A DNA stretch of 64,000 nt, taken from contig CBDFMR010000005.1 in the NCBI GenBank assembly GCA_965249765.1, positions 868,001-932,000 of the forward strand, written 5' to 3'. The DNA is from CBDFMR01 sp965249765 (lineage in GTDB: Bacteria > Bacteroidota > Bacteroidia > Chitinophagales > Saprospiraceae). The notes under the pieces were generated by a model, which saw nothing but the letters and a program-made list of their open reading frames with translations, did no database searches and was not told the DNA's origin. The position numbers were made by a program, and so were the translations under genes. Positions 44,845 to 54,224 of this stretch are shown here, one piece after another. Each line of letters starts with the position of its first letter. Positions within the stretch are counted from its first letter, which is position 1.

Positions 44845-45423
44845 TCAGAAAAAGAATCCCACTTGTACGGTAAGAAAATCTTGCTTTGACCTAGATTCCT
44901 TGTTATAGAGATTTATCATACCGAATTCATATTCGATATCGAATGTAATTGCTTTAATGTCTACCCCTATACCAGTGACTAAGCCCAGTACAGCATCGTT
45001 GATAGCACGATGTGTTTTTCTTGTGACTATTGCCTCACGATTATAATCTAGTATGTAATCAAGCGACCCTAGGATCTTGGTCCTGAGAGATCCCAAGTTT
45101 GCAATTGGAAAAATACTAAAGCCGAGTCCGGCTCTCCCTTTTAACAATTTTATACTCTCAGTATGATCCCAATAAGATGACTTGTTAGTTGAGATCAGGT
45201 CAATATCCATATATTGACTTCCAATGATGAAGTACATTTTCTCGCCTGCGATTCTAAAGTCGGCACCAATAAGATACCCCTTTTGTGATGTTCCCGAGGG
45301 AGTAACAATCTCATCTTGATTAGAAGCATGGGCTAATCCCGCATAGATATTGAGTCCGCCTTGAGCGCATAAACATAGAGTAGAAAATACATAAAGCATG
45401 CAACAGAATAGTGGTTTGTACAT
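44845..45423 (-). CDS. Exported outer-membrane beta-barrel-like protein
   Basis: The 192-residue protein has a signal peptide (LYVFSTLCLCAQGG) and then a run of amphipathic strands (such as MYFIIGSQYMDID and VQVGFFF at the end) typical of small 8-10-stranded outer-membrane barrels. The C terminus ends in Phe, as in many barrel proteins. No specific family is recognised. It is convergent with the giant T9SS gene, 15 bases away. Confidence 0.65.
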   Translation of the reverse strand: MYKPLFCCMLYVFSTLCLCAQGGLNIYAGLAHASNQDEIVTPSGTSQKGYLIGADFRIAGEKMYFIIGSQYMDIDLISTNKSSYWDHTESIKLLKGRAGLGFSIFPIANLGSLRTKILGSLDYILDYNREAIVTRKTHRAINDAVLGLVTGIGVDIKAITFDIEYEFGMINLYNKESRSKQDFLTVQVGFFF

Positions 45424-45516
45424 ATTTACCTGAATTGAACCCAGGAGGTTGACTACGAAATGCTAGTATAAGAACTTTAGTGCGTAATCCATAGCCGCTT
45501 AGCTATTGAATCCGAT

Positions 45517-45903
45517 TTAATTTAGAATAAATTCTGCGACCAACCGGAATTCAGGAACAACAACATCGAAAGTAGATTTATCATCAACGTTCATCATCGA
45601 GAATGATCCGGCCATCTTTCCTATGGAAGTCATGAGTGGACACCAGGAGTTATAACTATGACTCTCCCCGGGTTTAAGGATTGGTTGTTTTCCTATGACG
45701 CCATCACCTTTTACCTCTCGCATTGTATTGTTAGAATCATAGATTTTCCAATGTCGGGCAAGCAATTGTACAGTCTTGTCAGATGTATTTAGAATGGTAA
45801 TGTAATATGAGAAGATATATTTATTTTGAGAAGGCATAGAGACTTCCCTCTCATAATAAGGACTCACTGTTACGCGTATTCCATTTGTCACTAATGTTGC
45901 CAT
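45517..45903 (-). CDS. apaG: ApaG protein
   Basis: The 128-residue protein is ApaG, a single fibronectin-like beta-sandwich domain historically linked to Co2+/Mg2+ efflux and diadenosine tetraphosphate metabolism; its molecular role is not firmly known. Typical segments are TNGIRVTVSPYYER, LLARHWKIYDSN, VKGDGVIGKQPILKPGESH and MAGSFSMMN. It lies 2 bases after gmk and is probably in the yicC-gmk-apaG operon. Confidence 0.94.
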   Translation of the reverse strand: MATLVTNGIRVTVSPYYEREVSMPSQNKYIFSYYITILNTSDKTVQLLARHWKIYDSNNTMREVKGDGVIGKQPILKPGESHSYNSWCPLMTSIGKMAGSFSMMNVDDKSTFDVVVPEFRLVAEFILN

Positions 45904-45905
45904 AT

Positions 45906-46487
45906 CTAAGAAAACAAAAAATCTTTTACAATGGTTTCGGCGCCCTTCAATGCAGTGTCTAGATCATCATTGAGTAGGGTCGTGTCAAACTTATCAAGAT
46001 ACTTCATCTCTCTCTTTACCCTCCGTATTCTCTTTTTAAGACTCGCTTCTGTTTCAGTTTTTCTATTCTTCAACCTTTCTATCAGGATTTCTAATGACGG
46101 CGGTCTAATGAAAACAGCAAGGCATTGTTTTCCATATTTTTTCTTGATGCTTCTTGCACCCCTTACATCAATGTCAAAGACGACATTCTTTCCAGTATCC
46201 CATATTCTCTCTATTTCGGATTTTAATGTTCCATAAAACTGATCTTCATACACTTCCTCCCATTCAACAAGTTTTCTCCGTCTTCTCAAGGATTTAAATT
46301 CATCTGTTGTAACAAAGTAATAGTCCCTACCATGTTTTTCGTATCGTCTTTTTTTGCGTGTTGTTACAGAAACGGAAAAGTCTAAAAAGTCGAATGTGCC
46401 GAGGAGGTGCCTCACAATGGTAGTTTTTCCCGCACCTGACGGAGCGGTAAACACAAGCATTTTTCGTTGAGAATCAGGGAGCATCAT
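45906..46487 (-). CDS. gmk: Guanylate kinase
   Basis: The 193-residue enzyme phosphorylates GMP to GDP. The P-loop FTAPSGAGKTTI lies at residues 13-24. The GMP-binding segment SVTTRKKRRYEKHGRDYYFV follows, and FDIDVRGARSIKKKY is also typical. It is 15 bases downstream of yicC, an order conserved in many bacteria. Alternative starts MM at residues 1-2. Confidence 0.96.
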   Translation of the reverse strand: MMLPDSQRKMLVFTAPSGAGKTTIVRHLLGTFDFLDFSVSVTTRKKRRYEKHGRDYYFVTTDEFKSLRRRRKLVEWEEVYEDQFYGTLKSEIERIWDTGKNVVFDIDVRGARSIKKKYGKQCLAVFIRPPSLEILIERLKNRKTETEASLKKRIRRVKREMKYLDKFDTTLLNDDLDTALKGAETIVKDFLFS

Positions 46488-46502
46488 TTGACTGGATTGA
46501 CG

Positions 46503-47378
46503 TCACACTACATTGGCGACTTGCTCTTTGATTTTCTCAAGTTCGTCTTTCATAGAAACTACTAGCTGTTGTATTTCTGAATCTTGAGCCTTTGCTCCGA
46601 GCGTATTGATCTCACGTCCTATTTCTTGCGAGATAAAATTGAGACGCCGGCCTTTTTCAGGTTCGGCGATGATGAGTGCTTCAGTAAAATAATCACAATG
46701 CTGCTGGAGTCTAACTTTTTCCTCATTGATATCAAGTTTCTCAATGTAGTAGATCATCTCTTGCTCGAGCCTATTCCTATCCAATTTTTCAGACCCTAGA
46801 TGTTCATTAATGTTTTGTTGCAACCTGGACTTCAACCTCTCTAATCTATTCCTCTCGTATTTAGATACTCCTTTCAGATTGGTTACAATGTTAGCTACTC
46901 TCTCGAGGAGATCCGTCTTCATGGCTTCACCTTCCACGTTTCTGAAATTATTGAGATCATCGATTGCTTTCTTGGTGAGATCCTGTACCAATGTCCATTC
47001 TTCGTCATCAAGGGAATCATCCTGGGCTTTGATTACATTTTGAATTCGGAGAATTGAGGTCAGGATAGCGGATTGATCAAGGTTTAACTCGTCACTTAAA
47101 CTGGATATTTCTTTATGGTATTTCTTAAAAAGTGGAATGTTGAGTCCATATTCATCGTGGCCATCTTCAGAATCAATGGTGACTACCATCTCAAGTTTAC
47201 CTCTCAATGCTCCCGCGATGACCGCTCTACGTAGAACTAATTCACGATCCCTATAATTGGATGGAACCTTCATCCTTACGTCGGTAGATTTTCCATTCAG
47301 CGATCTGATTTCTACAGATATCTTTTTATTCTGATAGTCTCCTACAGCAAGACCATAACCTGTCATCGATAATAGCAT
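46503..47378 (-). CDS. yicC: YicC-family endoribonuclease
   Basis: The 291-residue protein is in the YicC/YloC family, shown in E. coli and Bacillus to be an endoribonuclease. The N-terminal MTGYGLAVGD, IRSLNGKSTDVRMKVPSNYR, and the C-terminal RRLNFISQEIGREINTLGAK are family hallmarks. It heads the yicC-gmk-apaG run. A TATATTTG promoter element on the minus strand is 17 bases upstream of the start. Confidence 0.93.
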   Translation of the reverse strand: MLLSMTGYGLAVGDYQNKKISVEIRSLNGKSTDVRMKVPSNYRDRELVLRRAVIAGALRGKLEMVVTIDSEDGHDEYGLNIPLFKKYHKEISSLSDELNLDQSAILTSILRIQNVIKAQDDSLDDEEWTLVQDLTKKAIDDLNNFRNVEGEAMKTDLLERVANIVTNLKGVSKYERNRLERLKSRLQQNINEHLGSEKLDRNRLEQEMIYYIEKLDINEEKVRLQQHCDYFTEALIIAEPEKGRRLNFISQEIGREINTLGAKAQDSEIQQLVVSMKDELEKIKEQVANVV

Positions 47379-47395
47379 ATACTAAAATGTTTGTG

Positions 47396-47403
47396 CAAAT
47401 ATA
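47396..47403 (-). promoter_or_regulatory. Promoter -7 element of yicC-gmk-apaG
   Basis: On the minus strand TATATTTG is an exact TAnnTTTG match, giving a leader of roughly 10 bases before the yicC ATG. Confidence 0.6.
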
Positions 47404-47604
47404 GACAAAGCAAGTGTAGCTTATCGATGCGCTCCTGAGTACTATACGATTTCTTATATTCTACTGATTAAGAAAGACTTAGCGGAAAACATTATTGCAA
47501 AAAAGAACAATGATTCCTCTTTAAAGTCTAGAAATTTGCGAAATTTGCGACTCCTTAGAATTAGGGAAATACAATTATAATCAACTAAAAATCAACAAAT
47601 AACG

Positions 47605-47916
47605 ATGAGAAAAGCTGATTTAGTAGCTAGCATCGCCGAGAAAACAGGTGTTCCTAAGGTAGACGTACTCGTTGCCCTAGAGACCTTTTTTAAAGAAGTA
47701 AGAGGATCATTGTCATCAGGTGAGAATGTTTATATAAGAGGATTCGGCTCATTTGTAATAAAAAAGAGAGCAAGGAAGATAGGTAGACACATAAAGAAAA
47801 ATGTCGCCATAGAAATTCCTGAGCATTTTATTCCTGCTTTTAAACCGGCAAAAATATTTGTAGAACAAGTAAAGGAGAATGTAGCAGAACTCCCAAATGA
47901 AGAAAAAACAGAATAG
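47605..47916 (+). CDS. HU-family DNA-binding protein
   Basis: The 103-residue protein is a HU/IHF-type nucleoid protein. MRKADLVASIAEKTGVPK at the N terminus and the beta-arm region GENVYIRGFGSFVIKKRARK are typical. The C terminus is extended by about 12 acidic residues beyond the usual 90. It heads a run with a TPR protein, a tiny ribosomal-type protein and rng, a common gene order in Bacteroidota. Confidence 0.94.
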   Translation: MRKADLVASIAEKTGVPKVDVLVALETFFKEVRGSLSSGENVYIRGFGSFVIKKRARKIGRHIKKNVAIEIPEHFIPAFKPAKIFVEQVKENVAELPNEEKTE

Positions 47917-47922
47917 AGATCT

Positions 47923-48720
47923 ATGCTTAGTAGATCTCAGGTTCTGACCATCGCATCTATTGTGGTTCTATTTTTGATACTATACCTTGGATGCGACAGA
48001 AAACCGAAATCACAAATACTCGCTGAAAAGTCACGAGTAGAAAATTTTGAATCAACAAGCTTTCAATCATTGCTCAATAGTGCAAAGAAGAAAATGGGAC
48101 AGAGAGCCTATGCAATGTTTGAAGGATATAACATCGAGTTGACAGATGCTAACGATGAGGACTTGCGGATAGAAATATTGAAACACATTTCATCTGAGTG
48201 GTTTAAGGAAGGCTACCCTGCTTTGTCAGGTAACTATGCTGAGGAGGTAGCTGGCCTTGAGGAAACTGATGAGTCTTGGGCATTAGCGGGTACGACCTAT
48301 GCTTTTGGTCTAGGTGAAAAGTATGACCAGACAGAAAGGGAGTATTGTATGGGTAGAGCGGTAAAAGCCTTTGAAAAAGCCATTTCTATAGATCCTGGTA
48401 ATATTGATCATAGATTGAACTTGGCCCATTGTTATACGCAGATACCACCAAAGGATAATCCGATGCAGGGTATTCTTATGCTGGTTCAGCTCAATAAGGA
48501 TCATCCTGAGGATGTGAAGGTCATAAATCAATTGGCAAGATTGTCTATTCGAACCAATCAGCTTGAAAAAGCATTGAATAGACTCACTAAAGCTCTGGAA
48601 CTTGATCCTGATAATGTTGTGAGTAATTGCTTGATGGCTGACCTTATGAATAAAATGGGAGATCGTCTTGGTGCTGATAGATACGATTTGAGATGTAAAG
48701 AATTAAATACTAATAAATAA
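47923..48720 (+). CDS. Membrane-anchored TPR protein
   Basis: The 265-residue protein has an N-terminal hydrophobic segment (VLTIASIVVLFLILYLGCD), either a membrane anchor or a lipoprotein signal with Cys at about residue 24. Tetratricopeptide repeats follow (about 140-255; AVKAFEKAISIDPGNIDHRL and ALNRLTKALELDPDNVVSN). It lies 6 bases after the HU gene. TPR proteins between HU and rng recur in Bacteroidota; the role is unknown. Confidence 0.85.
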   Translation: MLSRSQVLTIASIVVLFLILYLGCDRKPKSQILAEKSRVENFESTSFQSLLNSAKKKMGQRAYAMFEGYNIELTDANDEDLRIEILKHISSEWFKEGYPALSGNYAEEVAGLEETDESWALAGTTYAFGLGEKYDQTEREYCMGRAVKAFEKAISIDPGNIDHRLNLAHCYTQIPPKDNPMQGILMLVQLNKDHPEDVKVINQLARLSIRTNQLEKALNRLTKALELDPDNVVSNCLMADLMNKMGDRLGADRYDLRCKELNTNK

Positions 48721-48727
48721 TATACAT

Positions 48728-48823
48728 ATGCCTTGCGGTAAAAAGAGAAAACGACATAAGATTGCTACTCACAAGAGAAAGAAGCGTCTTAGAAAAAACA
48801 GACACAAGAAAAAGAATAAATAA
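48728..48823 (+). CDS. 31-residue basic protein, AURKAIP1/COX24 (mS38)-like ribosomal protein
   Basis: A short frame encodes MPCGKKRKRHKIATHKRKKR followed by 11 further mostly basic residues, 31 in total with 20 Lys/Arg/His or more. This matches the conserved Bacteroidota mini-protein related to the AURKAIP1/COX24 domain of mitochondrial small-subunit protein mS38 and to actinobacterial bS22. It would sit in the ribosome near the decoding region; this placement follows from family knowledge. It begins 7 bases after the TPR gene and precedes rng, its usual position. Confidence 0.8.
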   Translation: MPCGKKRKRHKIATHKRKKRLRKNRHKKKNK

Positions 48824-49032
48824 TTAATCACAGCCCGGGAGCGCTTTGCTTTCGGAGTGGGTATTGTTGAATAGCGTTCTGATTTTCTAGACTAAGGCTC
48901 TGCTCTTAGAAAATATTAAAAAGTTTACCGAACTAGACTTCCTTTCGACTCAGAATCGCTTAATAAAATTCTTTTAAGCCTCATTTCAGAACTCATTCTG
49001 GACCGACTACAGCTGTACAAAAACAATTAACT

Positions 49033-50583
49033 GTGGACAAAGAGTTAATAATTAATTCTTCTCCCACAGAAGTAGAGATTGCACTATTGGAAGACAAGAG
49101 GCTCGTGGAGCTTCATAGTCAGAAAACCAATAACAATTTCTCTGTGGGCGATATTTTCGTTGGGAGAATTAAAAAACTGATGCCCGGCCTCAATGCGGCA
49201 TTTGTCGATATAGGTCATAGAAAGGATGCATTCTTACATTACACAGATCTTGGACCACAACTGAGATCACTCCTTAAGTTTACCAAAGAATCTATAGCCG
49301 ACACCTTAAATACACATCGGCTTGATGCATTTGATCTTCAGCCTGATATCATCAAAACTGGTAAGATAGACCAGGTACTTGATAGGAGGGAAGCCGTCCT
49401 TGTTCAGATCTTGAAAGAACCCATATCTACTAAGGGACCACGCCTCACCTGTGAGGTTACAATTCCTGGAAGGTATCTTGTCCTGACACCGTTCAACGAC
49501 ACGGTAGCAGTATCTAAGAAAGTGTCAAGTAATGAGGAAAGGACAAGACTAAAAAATCTTGTTGAGAGCATTAAGCCTAAAAAATTTGGAGTCATTGTAA
49601 GGACAGCTGCTGAAGGTAAGAAAGTCGCGGATCTGCATGAAGAATTGCGGAATCTTGAGGAAAAGTGGAAGACAATACATAGCCAGTTGAGAAATGCTAC
49701 TAATCCCGTAAAGCTGCTAAGTGAGATTGATAAAACTACCTCCTTGCTTCGTGATATTCTCAACGATTCCTTTAATAAGGTTGTGACAAATGAGAAGGAA
49801 GTCTACATGGGTGTGAAGGCATTTCTGGAAAGCGTAGCTGCAGATAAAGTCAAGATAGCTTCTATGTATAGAGGTCGACGTCCCATTTTCGATCATTTTG
49901 ATATTACCAGACAGATAAAGGCATCTTTTGGTAAGACATCAACCATGAAAAGTGGTGCTTACATTGTAATCGAGCATACAGAGGCCATGCATGTCATCGA
50001 CGTCAATAGTGGTCCTAAGATGCAGAAGAAGAATCAAGAGGATGCCGCCATTGGAGTAAACATAGAGTCAGCAAAAGAAATTGCACGTCAGATGAGACTC
50101 AGAGATCTTGGAGGAATTGTTCTTATTGACTTCATTGATATGCGTCGAGCGGAGAACCGTCAAAGACTGTTTAGGGAAATGCGCGATTTTATGAAGAATG
50201 ATCGTGCTCAGCATACTATTCTTCCATTGAGCAAGTTTGGCTTGATGCAGATTACCCGACAGCGAACAAGGCCTGAGGTAAAGATTGATACAGCAGAGGT
50301 TTGTTCTTCATGTAATGGTTCGGGCAAGGTAAATGCAACAGTACTTGTGATAGAGGACATTCAGAGAGACATAGATTATATAATACAGACACGTCCCAAA
50401 ACTAAGCTAGAGTTGTATGTCCACCCCTATGTAGACGCATATCTAAATAAAGGTTGGAAGAGCAAAAAAATTGAATGGTGGCTTGAAAAGAAAAAATGGA
50501 TTTCCATTAAACCAGATTATGATTACCACATCAATCAATACAAATTTTTTGATGGCAGACAAGATGAGATTAGACTTAATTAG
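49033..50583 (+). CDS. rng: Ribonuclease G/E family protein
   Basis: The 516-residue enzyme is an RNase G-type endoribonuclease for rRNA and mRNA processing. An S1-like domain (about 35-130; VGRIKKLMPGLNAAFVDIGH) is followed by the catalytic core with HVIDVNSGPKMQKKN and GGIVLIDFIDMRR, where the catalytic Asp residues lie. The zinc-link CSSCNGSGK is at about residue 422. The start is GTG at 49033 (MDKELIINSS). There is no long C-terminal scaffold as in E. coli RNase E. Confidence 0.95.
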   Translation: MDKELIINSSPTEVEIALLEDKRLVELHSQKTNNNFSVGDIFVGRIKKLMPGLNAAFVDIGHRKDAFLHYTDLGPQLRSLLKFTKESIADTLNTHRLDAFDLQPDIIKTGKIDQVLDRREAVLVQILKEPISTKGPRLTCEVTIPGRYLVLTPFNDTVAVSKKVSSNEERTRLKNLVESIKPKKFGVIVRTAAEGKKVADLHEELRNLEEKWKTIHSQLRNATNPVKLLSEIDKTTSLLRDILNDSFNKVVTNEKEVYMGVKAFLESVAADKVKIASMYRGRRPIFDHFDITRQIKASFGKTSTMKSGAYIVIEHTEAMHVIDVNSGPKMQKKNQEDAAIGVNIESAKEIARQMRLRDLGGIVLIDFIDMRRAENRQRLFREMRDFMKNDRAQHTILPLSKFGLMQITRQRTRPEVKIDTAEVCSSCNGSGKVNATVLVIEDIQRDIDYIIQTRPKTKLELYVHPYVDAYLNKGWKSKKIEWWLEKKKWISIKPDYDYHINQYKFFDGRQDEIRLN

Positions 50584-50624
50584 ATGATTTTTAAACCTGA
50601 CCTAAAGGTCAAGAAAATCAGTCG

Positions 50625-51653
50625 TTGATAGTGAAATTTTTAAAGAACATAGACAAAAATGCCAAGGTGTTGATAGCACCTCTTAACTGGGGTTTGGGTC
50701 ATGCATCTCGCAGCATACCGATTATCAGAGAAATCCTTGATCATGGTCACAATGTAGTCCTGGCGTCTGATGGATTGGCTCTAGATCTCCTCAAGAAAGA
50801 ATTTGTTTCTGTTCCGTTTTATGAACTGCCTTCATATAATGTCGATTATAAACACAAGTCCATGTTTCTCAATATGCTGAGAGGAGCACCAGGGATACAG
50901 AAAGCCATCAACGAGGAATTCAGAACTACACAGGAAATTATCAATAAGGAAAATATTGATGTCATTATATCAGATAACAGGTATGGTGTCAGATCTGCTC
51001 TGGTTCCATCATATGTGATTTGCCATCAGATAGGTATACGTACTGGAAACGGGATGCTTGATTCATTAGCTCGAAAGTGGCACATCAAGATGCTCAACCG
51101 GTTTGATACTTGTCTTATCCCTGATTATGAAGACCGCAGCCTTGCCGGTGAAATGACAAAAAAGGAAACCCTTAAACATGCTGAGTACATTGGGCCGCTC
51201 ACTCGATTCGGTGGATCGGATGATAGTGAAGAAAAGTACGATATCATTGCGATCTTATCTGGGCCAGAACCACAACGGACCCATCTTGAAAACGATATCA
51301 TAAAGGTGCTGGAAAAGGAGAAGTACAAATCCTGCCTTGTAAGAGGAACCGATCTGCCACTGGAGGCCAAAGTATCTCATGCGGAATTAGAGGTTTACGA
51401 TTTGTTGGCAACTGATGACCTTAATCACAAGATCAATGAATCTTCACTTATAATAACGAGATCTGGCTATTCGAGCATTATGGATCTCACCGTACTTAGA
51501 AAAAAGGCCATACTCATTCCTACTCCTGGTCAAACAGAGCAAGAATATCTGGGCGAACTTCACGCCAATGACAAGGGCATTTCTGTAGTCCAGCAATCAA
51601 AGATCATTGATCAATTGTCAGATAGGATTAAGGAAATGAAGAAGTTAGAATAG
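50625..51653 (+). CDS. Glycosyltransferase, GT28/MurG-like fold
   Basis: The 342-residue protein has two Rossmann-type halves. APLNWGLGHASRSIPIIREI near the N terminus is the acceptor-side glycine-rich loop of GT-B enzymes of the MurG/GT28 type. The C-terminal RSGYSSIMDLTVLRKKAILIPTPGQTEQ is the nucleotide-sugar binding region. Substrate unknown. The proposed start is TTG at 50625; GTG at 50631 is close by. It follows rng by 41 bases. Confidence 0.82.
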   Translation: MIVKFLKNIDKNAKVLIAPLNWGLGHASRSIPIIREILDHGHNVVLASDGLALDLLKKEFVSVPFYELPSYNVDYKHKSMFLNMLRGAPGIQKAINEEFRTTQEIINKENIDVIISDNRYGVRSALVPSYVICHQIGIRTGNGMLDSLARKWHIKMLNRFDTCLIPDYEDRSLAGEMTKKETLKHAEYIGPLTRFGGSDDSEEKYDIIAILSGPEPQRTHLENDIIKVLEKEKYKSCLVRGTDLPLEAKVSHAELEVYDLLATDDLNHKINESSLIITRSGYSSIMDLTVLRKKAILIPTPGQTEQEYLGELHANDKGISVVQQSKIIDQLSDRIKEMKKLE

Positions 51654-51794
51654 GTAATAGATGAAAAAGGGGCATGTTCTCCCACCCACACCCTTAAAAT
51701 TCCCTAAAGGGGCTTAGTTTACAAAAAAGTATGAGAATAGCGTGGGGGTGTTCTCCCTTCAGAGAGTCAGAGGGCAGAAGAACGCGTATTACGA

Positions 51795-52427
51795 TCAGCT
51801 TTTGCTTATTCGCTTATTCACCTCATTCATAGCTCTATCTATGCCGATGGCACAAAACGATTTAACGGTGTCAGAAGCTTGTGGTATAATCGTGCGAAGA
51901 CCATCAACCTCCTTGTCGCTCCATTTGCCTAAAACAAAGTCTACTTGACGTCCTTTAGGAAAATTGTTGCCAATGCCTACTTTCAGTCGGGCATAGTCAG
52001 CACCGATGAAATTATTGACGTCCTTTAGGCCATTATGACCACCATCAGAGCCTTTCTTTCTCAACCGTATCTGCCCAAAATCGAGATTCTTGTCATCGAC
52101 TATGACGACAAGGTTTTCCTTCTTTACCTTTTTCTTCTGCATCCAGTATCTGACAGATTTTCCGCTGAGGTTCATGTACGTTGATGGTTTGATCAGTATG
52201 AGTGATCGACCTTTATACTTTCCTTCTGCAACATCAGCTAATTGGTCGTTCTTGAAACTGATACCCAACTCATTGGCTAGGAAGTCAACGATCTCAAACC
52301 CAATATTGTGTCTGGTGGCATTATAGTCAGGGTGCATATTGCCGAGTCCTGCAATTAAGTACTTCATATGAACAGGAACATTTTCTTTACGTTTAAATAA
52401 TGACTTTATCCAATCTATAAAAAACAT
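51795..52427 (-). CDS. pth: Peptidyl-tRNA hydrolase
   Basis: The 210-residue enzyme releases peptides from stalled peptidyl-tRNA. The core begins MKYLIAGLGNMHPDYNATRH with the catalytic His40 (in full-length numbering). VVIDDKNLDFGQIRLRKKGS-type segments and GGHNGLKDVNNFIG are diagnostic. There is an extra 20-residue basic N terminus. A promoter element TAAATTTG on the minus strand lies about 30 bases upstream of the first ATG, so the longer start is possible; the alternative start is at residue 21. Confidence 0.94.
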   Translation of the reverse strand: MFFIDWIKSLFKRKENVPVHMKYLIAGLGNMHPDYNATRHNIGFEIVDFLANELGISFKNDQLADVAEGKYKGRSLILIKPSTYMNLSGKSVRYWMQKKKVKKENLVVIVDDKNLDFGQIRLRKKGSDGGHNGLKDVNNFIGADYARLKVGIGNNFPKGRQVDFVLGKWSDKEVDGLRTIIPQASDTVKSFCAIGIDRAMNEVNKRISKS

Positions 52428-52455
52428 AGAACGATTATATCTATTTTTATGTTCG

Positions 52456-52463
52456 CAAATTTA
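52456..52463 (-). promoter_or_regulatory. Promoter -7 element of pth
   Basis: On the minus strand TAAATTTG is an exact TAnnTTTG match in the 43-base gap between the divergent pth and DinB genes. Confidence 0.5.
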
Positions 52464-52470
52464 ATGACTC

Positions 52471-52983
52471 ATGCCGAGACCCGACTACAATTCTTTTCCA
52501 CAATACTATCATAGGTATGTAGATCAAGTAGATACAGAGGATCTAATATCGGGGTTGATGGAAAATAAGTCCATACTTGTCTCCTTTCTTAAGAGTATTC
52601 CTAGTGATCGATGGGAATACAGATACGCTCCTGACAAGTGGACCATTAAAGAAGTATGCATGCATGTCATAGACACGGAACGGGTGTTTGCCTATCGGGC
52701 TCTGGCAATCAGCAGAGGTGGCAAAACTCATCTTCCGTCGTTTGATGAGAATGCCTATGTGGCAAATACTGATTTTTCTCATAGGTCATTTAAATCTATT
52801 ATTGGGGAGTATAAAGATGTAAGGAATGCTTCCATAGCTCTTTTTGAAGGTATGAGAGAAGATGATCTAAAGCGGTCAGGAGTTGCTAGTGACAATGACT
52901 TTACCGTACATAGCATTGGGTTTATAATAAAGGGCCACTGCACTCATCATATGAATGTCATTAAAGAGAGGTATCTGTCTTGA
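52471..52983 (+). CDS. DinB family protein
   Basis: The 170-residue protein is a DinB-type four-helix bundle; many are thiol-dependent transferases with three metal-binding His. Candidate ligands are in KEVCMHVIDTERVFAYRAL and the C-terminal GHCTHHMNVIKERY. KWTIKEVCMHVIDTE after YAPDKW is the family signature. Its TGA overlaps the TTG start of the radical SAM gene by 4 bases, so the two are probably coupled. A frameshifted paralog lies at 726-1228. Confidence 0.88.
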   Translation: MPRPDYNSFPQYYHRYVDQVDTEDLISGLMENKSILVSFLKSIPSDRWEYRYAPDKWTIKEVCMHVIDTERVFAYRALAISRGGKTHLPSFDENAYVANTDFSHRSFKSIIGEYKDVRNASIALFEGMREDDLKRSGVASDNDFTVHSIGFIIKGHCTHHMNVIKERYLS

Positions 52984-54002
52984 GTTTTTATCGACATGAT
53001 GTAGTCAATTTTGTTTCTAAGCTGAGTGCTCGACGTAGCTTCAATATAGTACAGCTCCTATCGTCCTTCTATTTAACAAAGTGGACGGGCAAAGCGAGAC
53101 AGTGGGGTAGACCCATGACGATATCATTTGAGCCTACTACGGCGTGCAACCTTAGATGTCCTGAATGCCCAAGTGGCTTAAGGTCTTTTTCTAGAGAGAC
53201 GGGCAATTTGAAACAGGATTTTTTTCGATCTACAATTGATCAATTGCACAAGGACCTTCTATACCTTATATTCTATTTTCAAGGTGAGCCTTATATCAAT
53301 CCAGGATTCCTAGACATGGTACGATATGCTTCAAAAAAGAAGATTTATACTACCACATCTACCAATGGGCATTTTCTCAATGACGAGAATGCAAAAAAAA
53401 CCATTGAATCGGGACTTGACAGAATGATCATTTCGGTAGATGGGACTACACAAGAGACGTACGAGAATTATAGAAAAGAAGGTACTCTAGAAACGGTACT
53501 ACAAGGCGCAAGGAATGTAATCAAGTGGAAGAAAAAACTAAAAAGCAAGACCCCTCATACCATCTTTCAATTTCTCGTTGTTAAGCCCAATGAACAGCAG
53601 ATCAATGAGATATATGAGCTTGCAAAGGAGATAGGTATAGATGAGGTAAAGCTCAAGACGGCTCAAGTCTACGATTATAAACATGGGAATGACCTTATCC
53701 CTACTATTGAGAAGTACTCGAGATATAAAAAGGAGAAGGACGGTTCTTACAGTATCAAGAACGAGCTTCTCAATCATTGTTGGAAGCTCTGGCACGCATG
53801 TGTGATCACTTGGGATGGATTAGTAGTTCCTTGTTGCTTTGATAAAGATGCTATTCACAGATTAGGAGACCTCAAAGAAAATTCTTTTGATGAGGTGTGG
53901 CACGGGGAGAATTATGTTGGTTTCCGTACCAAATTACTCCAGGGTCGGGACCAAATCGATATTTGTAAAAATTGTACTGAGGGATGTAAGGTGTGGGCTT
54001 GA
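52980..54002 (+). CDS. Radical SAM/SPASM domain protein
   Basis: The 340-residue protein has the radical SAM cluster motif in TTACNLRCPECPSG (Cys56, Cys60, Cys63). A C-terminal SPASM-like region binds auxiliary clusters with Cys residues in HACVITWDGLVVPCCFD and DICKNCTEGCKVW. Members modify peptides, proteins or small molecules; the substrate is not predictable from this sequence. A TTG start (MSFYRHDVVN) overlaps the DinB stop, consistent with coupling. Confidence 0.88.
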   Translation: MSFYRHDVVNFVSKLSARRSFNIVQLLSSFYLTKWTGKARQWGRPMTISFEPTTACNLRCPECPSGLRSFSRETGNLKQDFFRSTIDQLHKDLLYLIFYFQGEPYINPGFLDMVRYASKKKIYTTTSTNGHFLNDENAKKTIESGLDRMIISVDGTTQETYENYRKEGTLETVLQGARNVIKWKKKLKSKTPHTIFQFLVVKPNEQQINEIYELAKEIGIDEVKLKTAQVYDYKHGNDLIPTIEKYSRYKKEKDGSYSIKNELLNHCWKLWHACVITWDGLVVPCCFDKDAIHRLGDLKENSFDEVWHGENYVGFRTKLLQGRDQIDICKNCTEGCKVWA

Positions 54003-54224
54003 TTAAGCGTACGAATCTCAGGCTTCTTAAAATATGAAAATCACATTATCACTAAGCGTAATATGACGATTTGAGTTCATAACGCTTTGATTTGCAATCT
54101 TTTTTGACGTACTTTATTGTTTCTGATTTTTATGGGTTAATATTTAATTCGCCTTTAGAACAATGGGGTTCTTTTCTGGCGAAAATTGGTACAATTTTTT
54201 CATTGTATATCGCAGATTCATTGA

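Noticed and set aside
48882..48914. Hairpin ATTTTCTA/TAGAAAAT before rng as a riboswitch or regulatory RNA
   Set aside because: Only an 8-base A/T-rich stem with a long loop; nothing resembles a known riboswitch class.
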